Positions 1 to 5,743 of a stretch of 5,743 nucleotides of DNA are shown piece after piece. How positions within the stretch are numbered: position 1 is the stretch's first letter; each line of letters starts with the position of its first letter. The notes beneath the pieces are model-generated. The model made no database searches. It was not told the DNA's origin and saw nothing but the letters and a program-made list of their open reading frames with translations. Origin of the DNA: Clostridia bacterium (GTDB lineage Bacteria; UBA6262; WVXT01); NCBI GenBank assembly GCA_030671905.1, contig DAOVHK010000091.1, positions 1-5,743 of the forward strand. Reading direction: 5' to 3'. Made by a program: the position numbers and the translations under genes.

Positions 1-1149
1 GGAAGCAATGGAAGCTTTAAACACATCATCAGTGGGATGGAGAATGTATAGGACTATCAGGTGCCCGGTCTCATGGTATGCTGTCATTTTTCTCTCCCTA
101 TCGCTCAGTTTCCTCTTGTGTTTAATGCCCATATCGATTCTATCCATTGCTTGTGACAGGTCTTCCCACTCCACGTTCTCCTTCGATTTCCGGGTGGCTA
201 TTAAAGCTGCCTCTTTGACTATGTTCTCAATATCTGCTGCGCTTTTATACACTGTGTTCCTCGCTAAACGAGAAATATCGATAGAAGGATCGTGTTCGAC
301 TTTTCTTAAATAGTGGTGAAAGAGTTCTTCCCTTCCTTCCAGGCCAGGCCTGTCAATGTATATCTTTCGGTCGAACCTGCCCGGTCTGAGTAGCGCCTTA
401 TCTAAGATGCTTTCAGGAGCATTTGTTGCTCCAATGATAATTATATTTTCCTCCCTCTCTTTCAAACCATCCATTTCCACCAGGAGCTGATTTTGAGTGG
501 TATTAGTCTCTCCTCCTCCCATGAAGCTGTACGTTCTACCCCGGCCAATAGCGTCAATTTCATCAATAAAGATTATACAGGCTCCGTAGCCATAAGCGAG
601 CCGCCTGGCCTTTTTGAATAGTTTGCGTACTCTGGAAGCTCCCATTCCCACAAATATTTCCACAAATTCACTTGCTGCCATGGAGATAAAGGGTATACCC
701 GACTCTTTAGCTATGGCCTTAGCCAAAAGAGTCTTTCCGCACCCTGGAGGACCAATCATCAACAGTCCCCTTATTATTTTACCTCCGATTTTTTTAATGC
801 GTGTCCTGTCCTTGATGAGTTCCACAACTTCCAACGCCTCTTTCTTAGCTTCGTCAATACCTTTTACGTCATTAAATGTAACATGCACATTTTCGCTCTT
901 GATAGGAGCTTTCTTCAACTTGAGGAGCGTGCCAGTCTGCATGCTGATAATGACATAGGCAAAGATTAAAGCGTGAATTGCACCCATCAGTAGAGTAAGA
1001 GGTAACTGGGCGAGAGTCATATGCAGATAGTACGACTCTAATGAGAGTAGTCCTATTATGGCTAAAGAAACCAGGGTTACAACGCCAAAAATTATGAGTA
1101 TCTTTACCCAGTGGTTCATCCAGAACATTTTCGCCTTTCTATTCCACAT
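1..1149 (-). CDS. ftsH: FtsH-like membrane AAA+ zinc metalloprotease (peptidase family M41), C-terminus cut off by window edge
   Basis: Membrane-anchored ATP-dependent protease that would unfold and degrade membrane or cytosolic proteins; 383 codons are visible with no stop, and the gene continues past base 1. Seen in the translation: two hydrophobic segments (about residues 16-37 and 46-69) joined by a loop of under ten residues; Walker A GPPGCGKT (133-140); pore loop FVG (166-168) inside FVEIFVGMGASRVRKLF; Walker B IIFIDEID (192-199); second region of homology ending LLRPGRFDR with likely arginine fingers R255 and R258; and the zinc site HETGH (359-363), with E360 as catalytic residue. The third zinc ligand (an Asp in M41) would lie outside the window. 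Walker A sits about 60 residues earlier than in E. coli FtsH because the usual periplasmic domain is missing. The usual GFSGAD loop reads YKSAAD (301-306). The start at 1149 is chosen for its strong Shine-Dalgarno; M8 and M11 lack one. It lies 51 bp downstream of the RND permease gene on the same strand. The symbol is used in the family sense; this may be a paralogue of the housekeeping ftsH. Confidence 0.93.
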   Translation of the reverse strand, partial: MWNRKAKMFWMNHWVKILIIFGVVTLVSLAIIGLLSLESYYLHMTLAQLPLTLLMGAIHALIFAYVIISMQTGTLLKLKKAPIKSENVHVTFNDVKGIDEAKKEALEVVELIKDRTRIKKIGGKIIRGLLMIGPPGCGKTLLAKAIAKESGIPFISMAASEFVEIFVGMGASRVRKLFKKARRLAYGYGACIIFIDEIDAIGRGRTYSFMGGGETNTTQNQLLVEMDGLKEREENIIIIGATNAPESILDKALLRPGRFDRKIYIDRPGLEGREELFHHYLRKVEHDPSIDISRLARNTVYKSAADIENIVKEAALIATRKSKENVEWEDLSQAMDRIDMGIKHKRKLSDRERKMTAYHETGHLIVLYILHPTDDVFKASIAS

Positions 1150-1155
1150 TCTTAG

Positions 1156-1165
1156 CCTCCTCCTT
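1156..1165 (-). promoter_or_regulatory. Ribosome binding site of the FtsH-like gene
   Basis: The minus strand reads AAGGAGGAGG, then the six-base spacer CTAAGA, then ATG at 1149. This is a near-perfect Shine-Dalgarno match and decides the start codon over the in-frame ATGs at codons 8 and 11. It is the strongest of the three ribosome binding sites in the window, which suggests the protease is translated efficiently in its own right rather than only by coupling to the permease gene. Confidence 0.85.
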
Positions 1166-1169
1166 TTTC

Positions 1170-1187
1170 GCAGAGCTATCGCTCTGC
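1170..1187 (-). other. Perfect 7-bp hairpin between permease and protease genes
   Basis: Minus strand GCAGAGC-GATA-GCTCTGC is a perfect inverted repeat with a four-base loop, sitting 13 bases after the permease stop codon and four bases before the AAGGAGGAGG site of the next gene. It is followed by GAAAAAGG and not by a T tract, so it is not a standard intrinsic terminator for the operon. It could be an mRNA processing or stability element, or one copy of a dispersed palindromic repeat; the window contains only this one, so the sequence does not decide. Confidence 0.55.
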
Positions 1188-1200
1188 AGCTACATTCTTT

Positions 1201-4200
1201 TTATGGGGCCGTCTTTCTTTTTTCAAAAAGTTTTTCACCGATTAAGTAGAAATTGGGTATAATTAATAAGGTAAGGAAAGTTGCTGTTAAAAGTCCTCCG
1301 ATGACTGTGATTGCCATAGGAGCTCTCAACTCGGCTCCTTCCCCAAAACCTAAGGCCAGCGGGAGCAGTCCCAAAACAGTTGTAAGCGTGGTCATTAAGA
1401 TTGGTCTAAACCTGGTCTTGCTTGCCCTTATAACCGCTTCTAGCGTATCAATTCCTTCTTTTTTAATCCTGTTGATATAGTCGATTAGAACGATGCCGTT
1501 ATTCACCACAATTCCGCCCAACATGATAACTCCCATCAATACTATAACGTTCAATGAAGTATGTGTTACAAGTAGAGCTAAACCCACCCCAATTAAAGAG
1601 AGGGGGAGTGTAAACATAATTATGAAAGGCTGCCAGAGTGATTCGAACTGCGCAGCCATAATCATATAAACGAGGATCACAGCAAAAATCAGAGCAAATC
1701 TTAAGCTTTTAAAGGACTCCCTCATCTTTTGTGTTTCTCCGCTCAAGATTACCGAGTAGTCGGAAATATTTTGATAGTTTGTCAATTTCTCCTTAATGTC
1801 CTTGATTACCTCATTCAGACTTCTTTTGAAAATATTGGCTGTAACCAGGACAGTCCTTTGCTGGTCTAACCGTTTTATTTCACTTGGACCTTTTCCCGTA
1901 ATGAGAGTAGCAACTTCTGCCAGAGGAACCTCTACGTCGATATTTGAATGGACTGTCAGAGCCCTTAACCTGGATACATTTGCCCTGTCTTCCGGTCTAA
2001 GTCTCACTGTGATATCTATTTCCCGACCTTCTTGTTTAAATTTAGTTGCCACATATCCTCTGATAGCAATAAGGGCAGTTCGGGCTATGTCGGTTACAGA
2101 GAGGTTATAGATAGAAGCTCTGTCCTTGTCCACATGGACTTTTGTCTCCGGGGAAGGCAATGCCAGGCTGCTCCTTACTCCGTAGATTCCCGGGATAGAT
2201 TCGATTTCTTCAGCTACTTCCTCAGATATTTTCTTAAGCACATTCAGTCTCGGTCCCTTTATTTCAATTACTACTGGTGCAGCAGCTTCTAAGGTAGACT
2301 TGAAGGCGCTCTCCTCCAGAATATATTCAATCTCAGCAGTGGCAACCGTCTTCTCCTTTCTGAGCATCGATTTCAAATCTTGGATTACCTCGGCGCTGGA
2401 ACGGGCCTTGCGGGTTTTTGATTTCAAAAATTTCAGTTTCTGAAGCACCTGCGTACTGGAGCGGACATTGCGGGTTTTGGCTTTTGAACTATCTTTTGTA
2501 GTTTTTGGCAATTCTCCCCTGTACAGTTTTACTACTACCTGCGCCTGATGGGAACCCAGGAGTTCCAGGACATTTTCTGAAGAGGAGCCAACAGTGGCTG
2601 TGATATCTTTAACTTCTGGAATCTTGCGCAGTAATTCTTCTATCTTTCTTGTTACAGAATCGGTGACTTGTAGCCGGGCGCCTGTGGGCATGTTGACCTT
2701 TATAATAAATTCACCCTGGTCTATTTTGGGCATGAATTCTTTACGAGTCGTGGAAAGAAAGAGAAAACTAATAGCAAATAAAGCCAGGACAACTATTGTT
2801 ATAAGAGATTTGTGAGCCAGACAAGTGGAAAGCAATTTAGAGTAGATATTTATAATTCTAGTCTTCTTTAGAGGAGTGAAAGAAGAATTGTGAAAAAGAG
2901 AGTTGACCCCTTTTTTGGTGTCCCCTTTTCTCCGACTGGCGGCGAGGCGGGGGACTAAAGTTAAGGCTACTAATAGAGATGCTACCAGAGAGAAGGTTAC
3001 AGCAAAGAGCAAATCCTTGAATAACTGACCGGCTATTCCTACAACAAATAACATAGGTAAGAACACTGCTATGGTAGTTAGTGTTGAGGAGGTGATGGCT
3101 TCACTTACTTCTTCCGCTCCTTTAACTGCAGCTTCTTTTTGAGGGAGTCCGGTTTGCTGGTGGCGGAATATGTTCTCGATTACAACAATGGCGTTATCTA
3201 CTAACATTCCCACTCCTAAAGCCAGCCCTCCCAGGGACATCATGTTAATGGAGATTCCCTTGAAATACATTAAACTGAACACAACCATAATAGAGAGGGG
3301 AATCGATGTGCAGATAATTGCGGAAACCCTTAGACTCTTCAAGAATATGTAAAGGACAAAGAAAGCCAGCACACCCCCAATGAAGGCAGCATTCCTGACT
3401 CCCATAATAGATTTCTTGATGAAAATCGACTCGTCGTATATAACATCTAAATTGATTCCTCTGGGCAAAGAAAGCATTAAATTTTCTAAACTCGCGCGAA
3501 TCCTTTTTGCAGTCTGAATAGTATTGGCTTCGGCTTGTTTTTGGATAGCCAAAGAAATATTATCCCTCCCGTTGTGCCGTGAGTAACTTTTATCCTCCTT
3601 GAGTGTATCTTTCACCGTGGCTAAATTTGATAGGAGAATGAGGCGTTTCTCTTCGTAGAGTTCCGATTCTTCCTCTTCCCGGCTTAACTTTTGAGGTCGC
3701 TTTGATGAATTGATGGTATCTACTTCCACTACGGTATCCTTTATCTCAGATACAGTTTTGAATTCGCCCATAGTTCTGATGAGATACTCATAAAGTTTAC
3801 CCTTGGTTGTCCCTGCAGGATAATTTAGATTTGAGTTCTTTAAAGCCTCCACAACAGATAGAATGGATATTCTAGAAGCTTGAAGTCTTCCCTGGTCAAC
3901 CTCAACCAGTATTTCCCTCTCTTTTCCTCCACTTATCGTTGCCGAGGCGACTCCTGTAACTTTCTCGATTTTGTCTTTAATTCGCCGGGCGATTTTTAGA
4001 AGTTCCCGCGGTGTCTCCTGGCCAGTTACGCTCAAAATCATAATCGGCCGGGAGAAAGGATTGACCGGCAGTATGGTAGGGTCTTCTGATTCTAAGGGCA
4101 ATAGTTCCTTTACCGGGTCTATTTTCTCCCTTAACTCCAGATGGGCGAATCCCATATTCGTTCCCCAGTCGAATTCAGCAGTAACCATTGATACGCCTTC

Positions 4201-4455
4201 CCGGGAAATCGATTTTATCTTCTTCAGGTCTTTAACTGTTCCAATGGCTTCCTCAAGCGGTTTAGTGATTAGGTTTTCCATCTCCTCAGGAGCTGCATTT
4301 CCATAGAGAGTTACCACGGTTAATTGTGGATATGTTATGGGAGGAAATAGTTCCTGTGGTAACCTCTTCCAGGAAATAAAACCCAGAAGCGCCACCCCCA
4401 AAAAAATCATTGTTATTGTTACGGGTCTGTTAACAGAAAACCTTGATAATTTCAT
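1201..4455 (-). CDS. RND-family efflux permease, HAE1-like (AcrB/MdtB/SwrC-type), complete, 1084 aa
   Basis: Inner-membrane pump of a tripartite efflux system: takes substrate from the periplasm or membrane and exports it using the ion gradient. Full family architecture is visible: TM1 (about 12-29), first periplasmic domain (30-350), TM2-TM6 (353-503), a basic cytoplasmic linker (504-548), TM7 (549-568), second periplasmic domain (569-915) and TM8-TM12 (916-1070). Recognisable motifs are RLPQELFPPI after TM1, TM4 GVGMLVDNAIVVIENI (D420, N421), TM10 GIVVNNGIVLIDYINR (N985, N986), and TM11 FRPILMTTL (T1022). D420 matches AcrB D407; AcrB D408 and K940 are replaced by Asn. The VDN motif argues against the heavy-metal (CzcA/CusA) subfamily, whose TM4 carries DDE. 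Two regions are longer than usual: a charged insertion at about 249-272 and a duplicated segment at 656-695. The docking loop near 209-226 is shorter than in AcrB. ATG follows the adaptor stop codon with no gap, indicating coupled expression. The substrate cannot be read from sequence; drugs, lipids or surfactant-like compounds are all possible. Confidence 0.95.
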   Translation of the reverse strand: MKLSRFSVNRPVTITMIFLGVALLGFISWKRLPQELFPPITYPQLTVVTLYGNAAPEEMENLITKPLEEAIGTVKDLKKIKSISREGVSMVTAEFDWGTNMGFAHLELREKIDPVKELLPLESEDPTILPVNPFSRPIMILSVTGQETPRELLKIARRIKDKIEKVTGVASATISGGKEREILVEVDQGRLQASRISILSVVEALKNSNLNYPAGTTKGKLYEYLIRTMGEFKTVSEIKDTVVEVDTINSSKRPQKLSREEEESELYEEKRLILLSNLATVKDTLKEDKSYSRHNGRDNISLAIQKQAEANTIQTAKRIRASLENLMLSLPRGINLDVIYDESIFIKKSIMGVRNAAFIGGVLAFFVLYIFLKSLRVSAIICTSIPLSIMVVFSLMYFKGISINMMSLGGLALGVGMLVDNAIVVIENIFRHQQTGLPQKEAAVKGAEEVSEAITSSTLTTIAVFLPMLFVVGIAGQLFKDLLFAVTFSLVASLLVALTLVPRLAASRRKGDTKKGVNSLFHNSSFTPLKKTRIINIYSKLLSTCLAHKSLITIVVLALFAISFLFLSTTRKEFMPKIDQGEFIIKVNMPTGARLQVTDSVTRKIEELLRKIPEVKDITATVGSSSENVLELLGSHQAQVVVKLYRGELPKTTKDSSKAKTRNVRSSTQVLQKLKFLKSKTRKARSSAEVIQDLKSMLRKEKTVATAEIEYILEESAFKSTLEAAAPVVIEIKGPRLNVLKKISEEVAEEIESIPGIYGVRSSLALPSPETKVHVDKDRASIYNLSVTDIARTALIAIRGYVATKFKQEGREIDITVRLRPEDRANVSRLRALTVHSNIDVEVPLAEVATLITGKGPSEIKRLDQQRTVLVTANIFKRSLNEVIKDIKEKLTNYQNISDYSVILSGETQKMRESFKSLRFALIFAVILVYMIMAAQFESLWQPFIIMFTLPLSLIGVGLALLVTHTSLNVIVLMGVIMLGGIVVNNGIVLIDYINRIKKEGIDTLEAVIRASKTRFRPILMTTLTTVLGLLPLALGFGEGAELRAPMAITVIGGLLTATFLTLLIIPNFYLIGEKLFEKRKTAP
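2371..2490 (-). repeat. 60-bp in-frame tandem duplication inside the permease gene
   Basis: Bases 2371-2430 and 2431-2490 are adjacent 60-base units that align without gaps; I count 40 of 60 bases identical, including the run TTGCGGGTTTT in both. The units are in frame and encode residues 676-695 and 656-675, 11 of 20 identical, sharing KTR, RSS and QxLK. The unit resembles the start of the helix usually seen once at this place in the second periplasmic domain (SSxEVIxxL). The divergence between copies suggests an old duplication kept under selection rather than a sequencing or assembly error. Confidence 0.8.
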
Positions 4456-5619
4456 TTACTCGCCACCTTCTTCACCAATCATAGATACTTCTTCTTCGGC
4501 CTCACCATATTCTTTTACTTCAATTATTCTTACTCTTTTGCCATCGGCTAAACTCTCAGGCTTTTCCATAACCACCAGTTCGTCCTCTTCCAGGCCTCCA
4601 GCAATCTGAGCATAATCCGAAGAGAGATAGGCCACCTCTACTGGTTGAGCGTAAGCAACATTGTCATCTCCTACCACAAACACCCTGAACTCTCCGGTCG
4701 ACCTGTCTAAGCTATCGCTGGGAATGAGGAGAGCATTCTCTTTCTCAAATACGGAGATTTTAATACGGGCGAACATCCCCGGAAGTAGTAACCCACCAGG
4801 ATTATCCAGGTTAGCCTTAACTGACAATGTCTTGCTCTTTCCTGCTATTAAAGGTGAGATGTTACTTACTATGCCAGTGAAGTCTATTCCTGGATAAGTG
4901 TCCACATTAACTGTGACCTTCTGTCCTAAGAAAATCCGGTCTATCTCTTTCTCGATAATTCCCAGTTCCACAACAACGGTCTCCAGGCTAACCAGCGTGG
5001 CTACCTTCACGTTGGGAGTAATGAACTCTCCCACCTCAACGTTCTTATCGCCTATTATTCCATCCCTGACAGCCCGGAGATAAGTCTTCTCAAATTCTGA
5101 GGAGGCAAGCCTGGCAGCCAGCCTGGCCTGTTCCAATTTCGACTTTATGATGGCTCCAATGGAATAGAGCTTTTCGTACTCTTCCAATTCAAGCTGCGCC
5201 TGTTTCAATTTCAGCAGGGCATCATTCTGGTCCAGGCGGGCTATGATTTCTCCCTTGCTTACCTTATCACCTTCACGAAAATCGAAGGATTTAACCATCC
5301 CCGGGACCTGGAATCTGAGCTCTATCTCGGAACCGCCTTTTACCGTGCCCATTGCCGAGAGAGTATCCTGGAATGTTCCCCTGGCTACTCTAAACACATT
5401 GACCGGAACCTCTTCTTCCCTTAATTGAGACTCCTTGTCAGCTTTCTTCTGCAGTTCTTTTATCTTTTTTCCACGCTTTATTGAGGAGAGGAGTCTCTCT
5501 TTGCTAGTAGTAAATAGAGGTTTGCCAAACTTGGATGTCACTGCCAGTAGAATTCCTGCTCCTGCCAAAACCAGAACTATGAAAATGAGTTTGTTTCTCT
5601 TAATCCATTTATACACCAT
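4456..5619 (-). CDS. Periplasmic adaptor of RND pump (HlyD/AcrA-type membrane fusion protein), complete, 387 aa
   Basis: Bridges the RND permease to the outer-membrane channel and is needed to assemble and trigger the pump. Domains in order: an N-terminal membrane anchor (about 11-28) with positive residues before it and no lipobox cysteine; a charged linker (38-70); first half of the lipoyl-like domain ending VPGMVKSFDFREGDKVSKGE then IIARLD (105-130); a short alpha-helical hairpin (131-180); second lipoyl half YLRAVRDGIIG onward (180-210); beta barrel (about 213-290, with LLLPGMFARIKI at 277-288); and membrane-proximal domain (292-368, with ALLIPSDSL and ADGKRVRI). The last 21 residues are an acidic tail with nine Glu. 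The length is normal for the family. The start at 5619 has a strong Shine-Dalgarno eight bases or fewer away. The gene begins 8 bp after the TolC-type gene, and its TAA stop abuts the permease ATG. The substrate is unknown. Confidence 0.94.
   Translation of the reverse strand: MVYKWIKRNKLIFIVLVLAGAGILLAVTSKFGKPLFTTSKERLLSSIKRGKKIKELQKKADKESQLREEEVPVNVFRVARGTFQDTLSAMGTVKGGSEIELRFQVPGMVKSFDFREGDKVSKGEIIARLDQNDALLKLKQAQLELEEYEKLYSIGAIIKSKLEQARLAARLASSEFEKTYLRAVRDGIIGDKNVEVGEFITPNVKVATLVSLETVVVELGIIEKEIDRIFLGQKVTVNVDTYPGIDFTGIVSNISPLIAGKSKTLSVKANLDNPGGLLLPGMFARIKISVFEKENALLIPSDSLDRSTGEFRVFVVGDDNVAYAQPVEVAYLSSDYAQIAGGLEEDELVVMEKPESLADGKRVRIIEVKEYGEAEEEVSMIGEEGGE
4463..4469 (-). promoter_or_regulatory. 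Ribosome binding site of the RND permease gene
   Basis: The minus strand reads AAGGTGG with seven bases (CGAGTAA) before ATG at 4455, one mismatch from AAGGAGG. It lies wholly within the last codons of the adaptor gene, whose TAA immediately precedes the ATG, so ribosomes finishing the adaptor can restart on the permease. The overlap also means the acidic end of the adaptor is constrained by this site. Confidence 0.65.
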
Positions 5620-5622
5620 AAT

Positions 5623-5629
5623 TCACCTC
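5623..5629 (-). promoter_or_regulatory. Ribosome binding site of the adaptor gene, overlapping the TolC-type stop codon
   Basis: The minus strand reads TGAGGTGAATT then ATG at 5619. GAGGTGA forms the Shine-Dalgarno, and the TGA at its left is the stop of the upstream TolC-type gene. The overlap points to translational coupling of channel and adaptor. Confidence 0.75.
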
Positions 5630-5743
5630 ACTTGTATTTTTCGATTCCTATCGCCTTATTTAAACTGGCCAGAGCTACATGGTAATAGGCGAGCGCTTCA
5701 TTGTATGAAGTGCGAGCACTGGTCAGGTTTATTTCTGCTCCCA
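5628..5743 (-). CDS. TolC-family outer-membrane efflux protein, C-terminal fragment (5' part outside window)
   Basis: Only the last 37 codons and TGA stop are present; the frame is open to the window edge. The peptide reads GAEINLTSARTSYNEALAYY and continues to ALASLNKAIGIEKYK. This matches the C-terminal helix of TolC/OprM-like channels, where a pattern like LTxAxxxYxxAxxxYxxAxxxLxxAxG is typical just before the end. Such proteins form trimeric outer-membrane tunnels that complete RND or ABC export systems. Its position immediately before an adaptor and an RND permease supports this reading. The first gene or genes of the operon and the promoter lie beyond base 5743. Confidence 0.85.
   Translation of the reverse strand, partial: GAEINLTSARTSYNEALAYYHVALASLNKAIGIEKYK

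Noticed and set aside
1116..1128. Alternative starts of the protease at codons 8 or 11
   Set aside because: Neither ATG has a Shine-Dalgarno at a proper distance, whereas the ATG at 1149 has AAGGAGGAGG six bases away.
1170..1187. Hairpin read as a rho-independent terminator
   Set aside because: On the transcribed strand the stem is followed by GAAAAAGG, not a T tract, and a strong ribosome binding site and gene follow at once. On the plus strand there is no upstream gene to terminate.
8..1249. Plus-strand open frames opposite the protease gene (8-313, 614-958, 1058-1249)
   Set aside because: They mirror a minus-strand gene with clear Walker, SRH and zinc motifs. Their translations show no recognisable domain; they are antisense shadows.
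2371..2490. Tandem duplication as an assembly artefact
   Set aside because: The two units differ at 20 of 60 bases, far too diverged for a misassembly, and the frame is kept throughout.
4395..4406. Run of C5A7 (T7G5 on the coding strand) in permease TM1 as a slippage or programmed frameshift site
   Set aside because: The zero frame is open and encodes a normal TM1 (MIFLGVALLG). No alternative frame of interest follows, so nothing indicates frameshifting.
1201..4455. Permease as a heavy-metal (CzcA/CusA, HME) exporter
   Set aside because: The TM4 motif is VDN and lacks the DDE signature of HME pumps, and the adaptor shows no metal-binding His/Met clusters.
1253..5428. Plus-strand open frames of about 60-110 codons opposite the permease and adaptor genes
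   Set aside because: All lie inside strongly supported minus-strand genes, are compositionally odd, and resemble no family I recognise.
4456..5619. Adaptor as a lipoprotein
   Set aside because: There is no cysteine after the hydrophobic N-terminal segment, so it is better read as a single transmembrane anchor.

Overview
The window is one tightly packed minus-strand gene block. Read in the direction of transcription (right to left) it holds the tail of a TolC-type outer-membrane channel gene, a complete periplasmic adaptor (HlyD/AcrA-type membrane fusion protein), a complete RND inner-membrane permease of the drug/hydrophobe-efflux (HAE1-like) type, and the first 383 codons of a membrane-bound FtsH-type AAA+ zinc protease that runs off the left edge. 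Spacings are 8 bp, 0 bp and 51 bp, so the four genes very probably share one transcript whose promoter lies beyond the right edge. No plus-strand gene is credible.

The genes describe a diderm bacterium, because an RND pump with adaptor and TolC channel needs two membranes. Strong Shine-Dalgarno sequences precede the adaptor and protease genes and a one-mismatch version precedes the permease gene. The proteins look unlike the enterobacterial AcrAB-TolC set: the permease has VDN in TM4 and VNN in TM10 where AcrB has D407-D408 and K940, and the protease is divergent. I suspect a non-proteobacterial, perhaps uncultivated, lineage, but the sequence alone does not fix the phylum.

Layout: 5628-5743 TolC tail; 4456-5619 adaptor; 1201-4455 permease; 1150-1200 short gap with a perfect 7-bp hairpin and a strong ribosome binding site; 1-1149 FtsH-like protease. 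The first three products should form a tripartite efflux pump: the permease binds substrate and uses the ion gradient, the adaptor bridges the periplasm, and the TolC-type channel opens through the outer membrane. The FtsH-like protein would sit in the same inner membrane, with its ATPase and protease domains in the cytoplasm. Its place in the operon suggests, without proving, a link to quality control or regulation of the pump.

The most notable points are: the pump-protease gene association; the almost absent periplasmic domain and altered post-SRH loop of the FtsH-like protein; two lineage-type insertions in the permease, one of them a visible 60-bp tandem duplication (40/60 bases identical); a charged linker and acidic tail in the adaptor; and the hairpin just upstream of the protease gene. 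I see no mobile element, CRISPR array, tRNA or rRNA.
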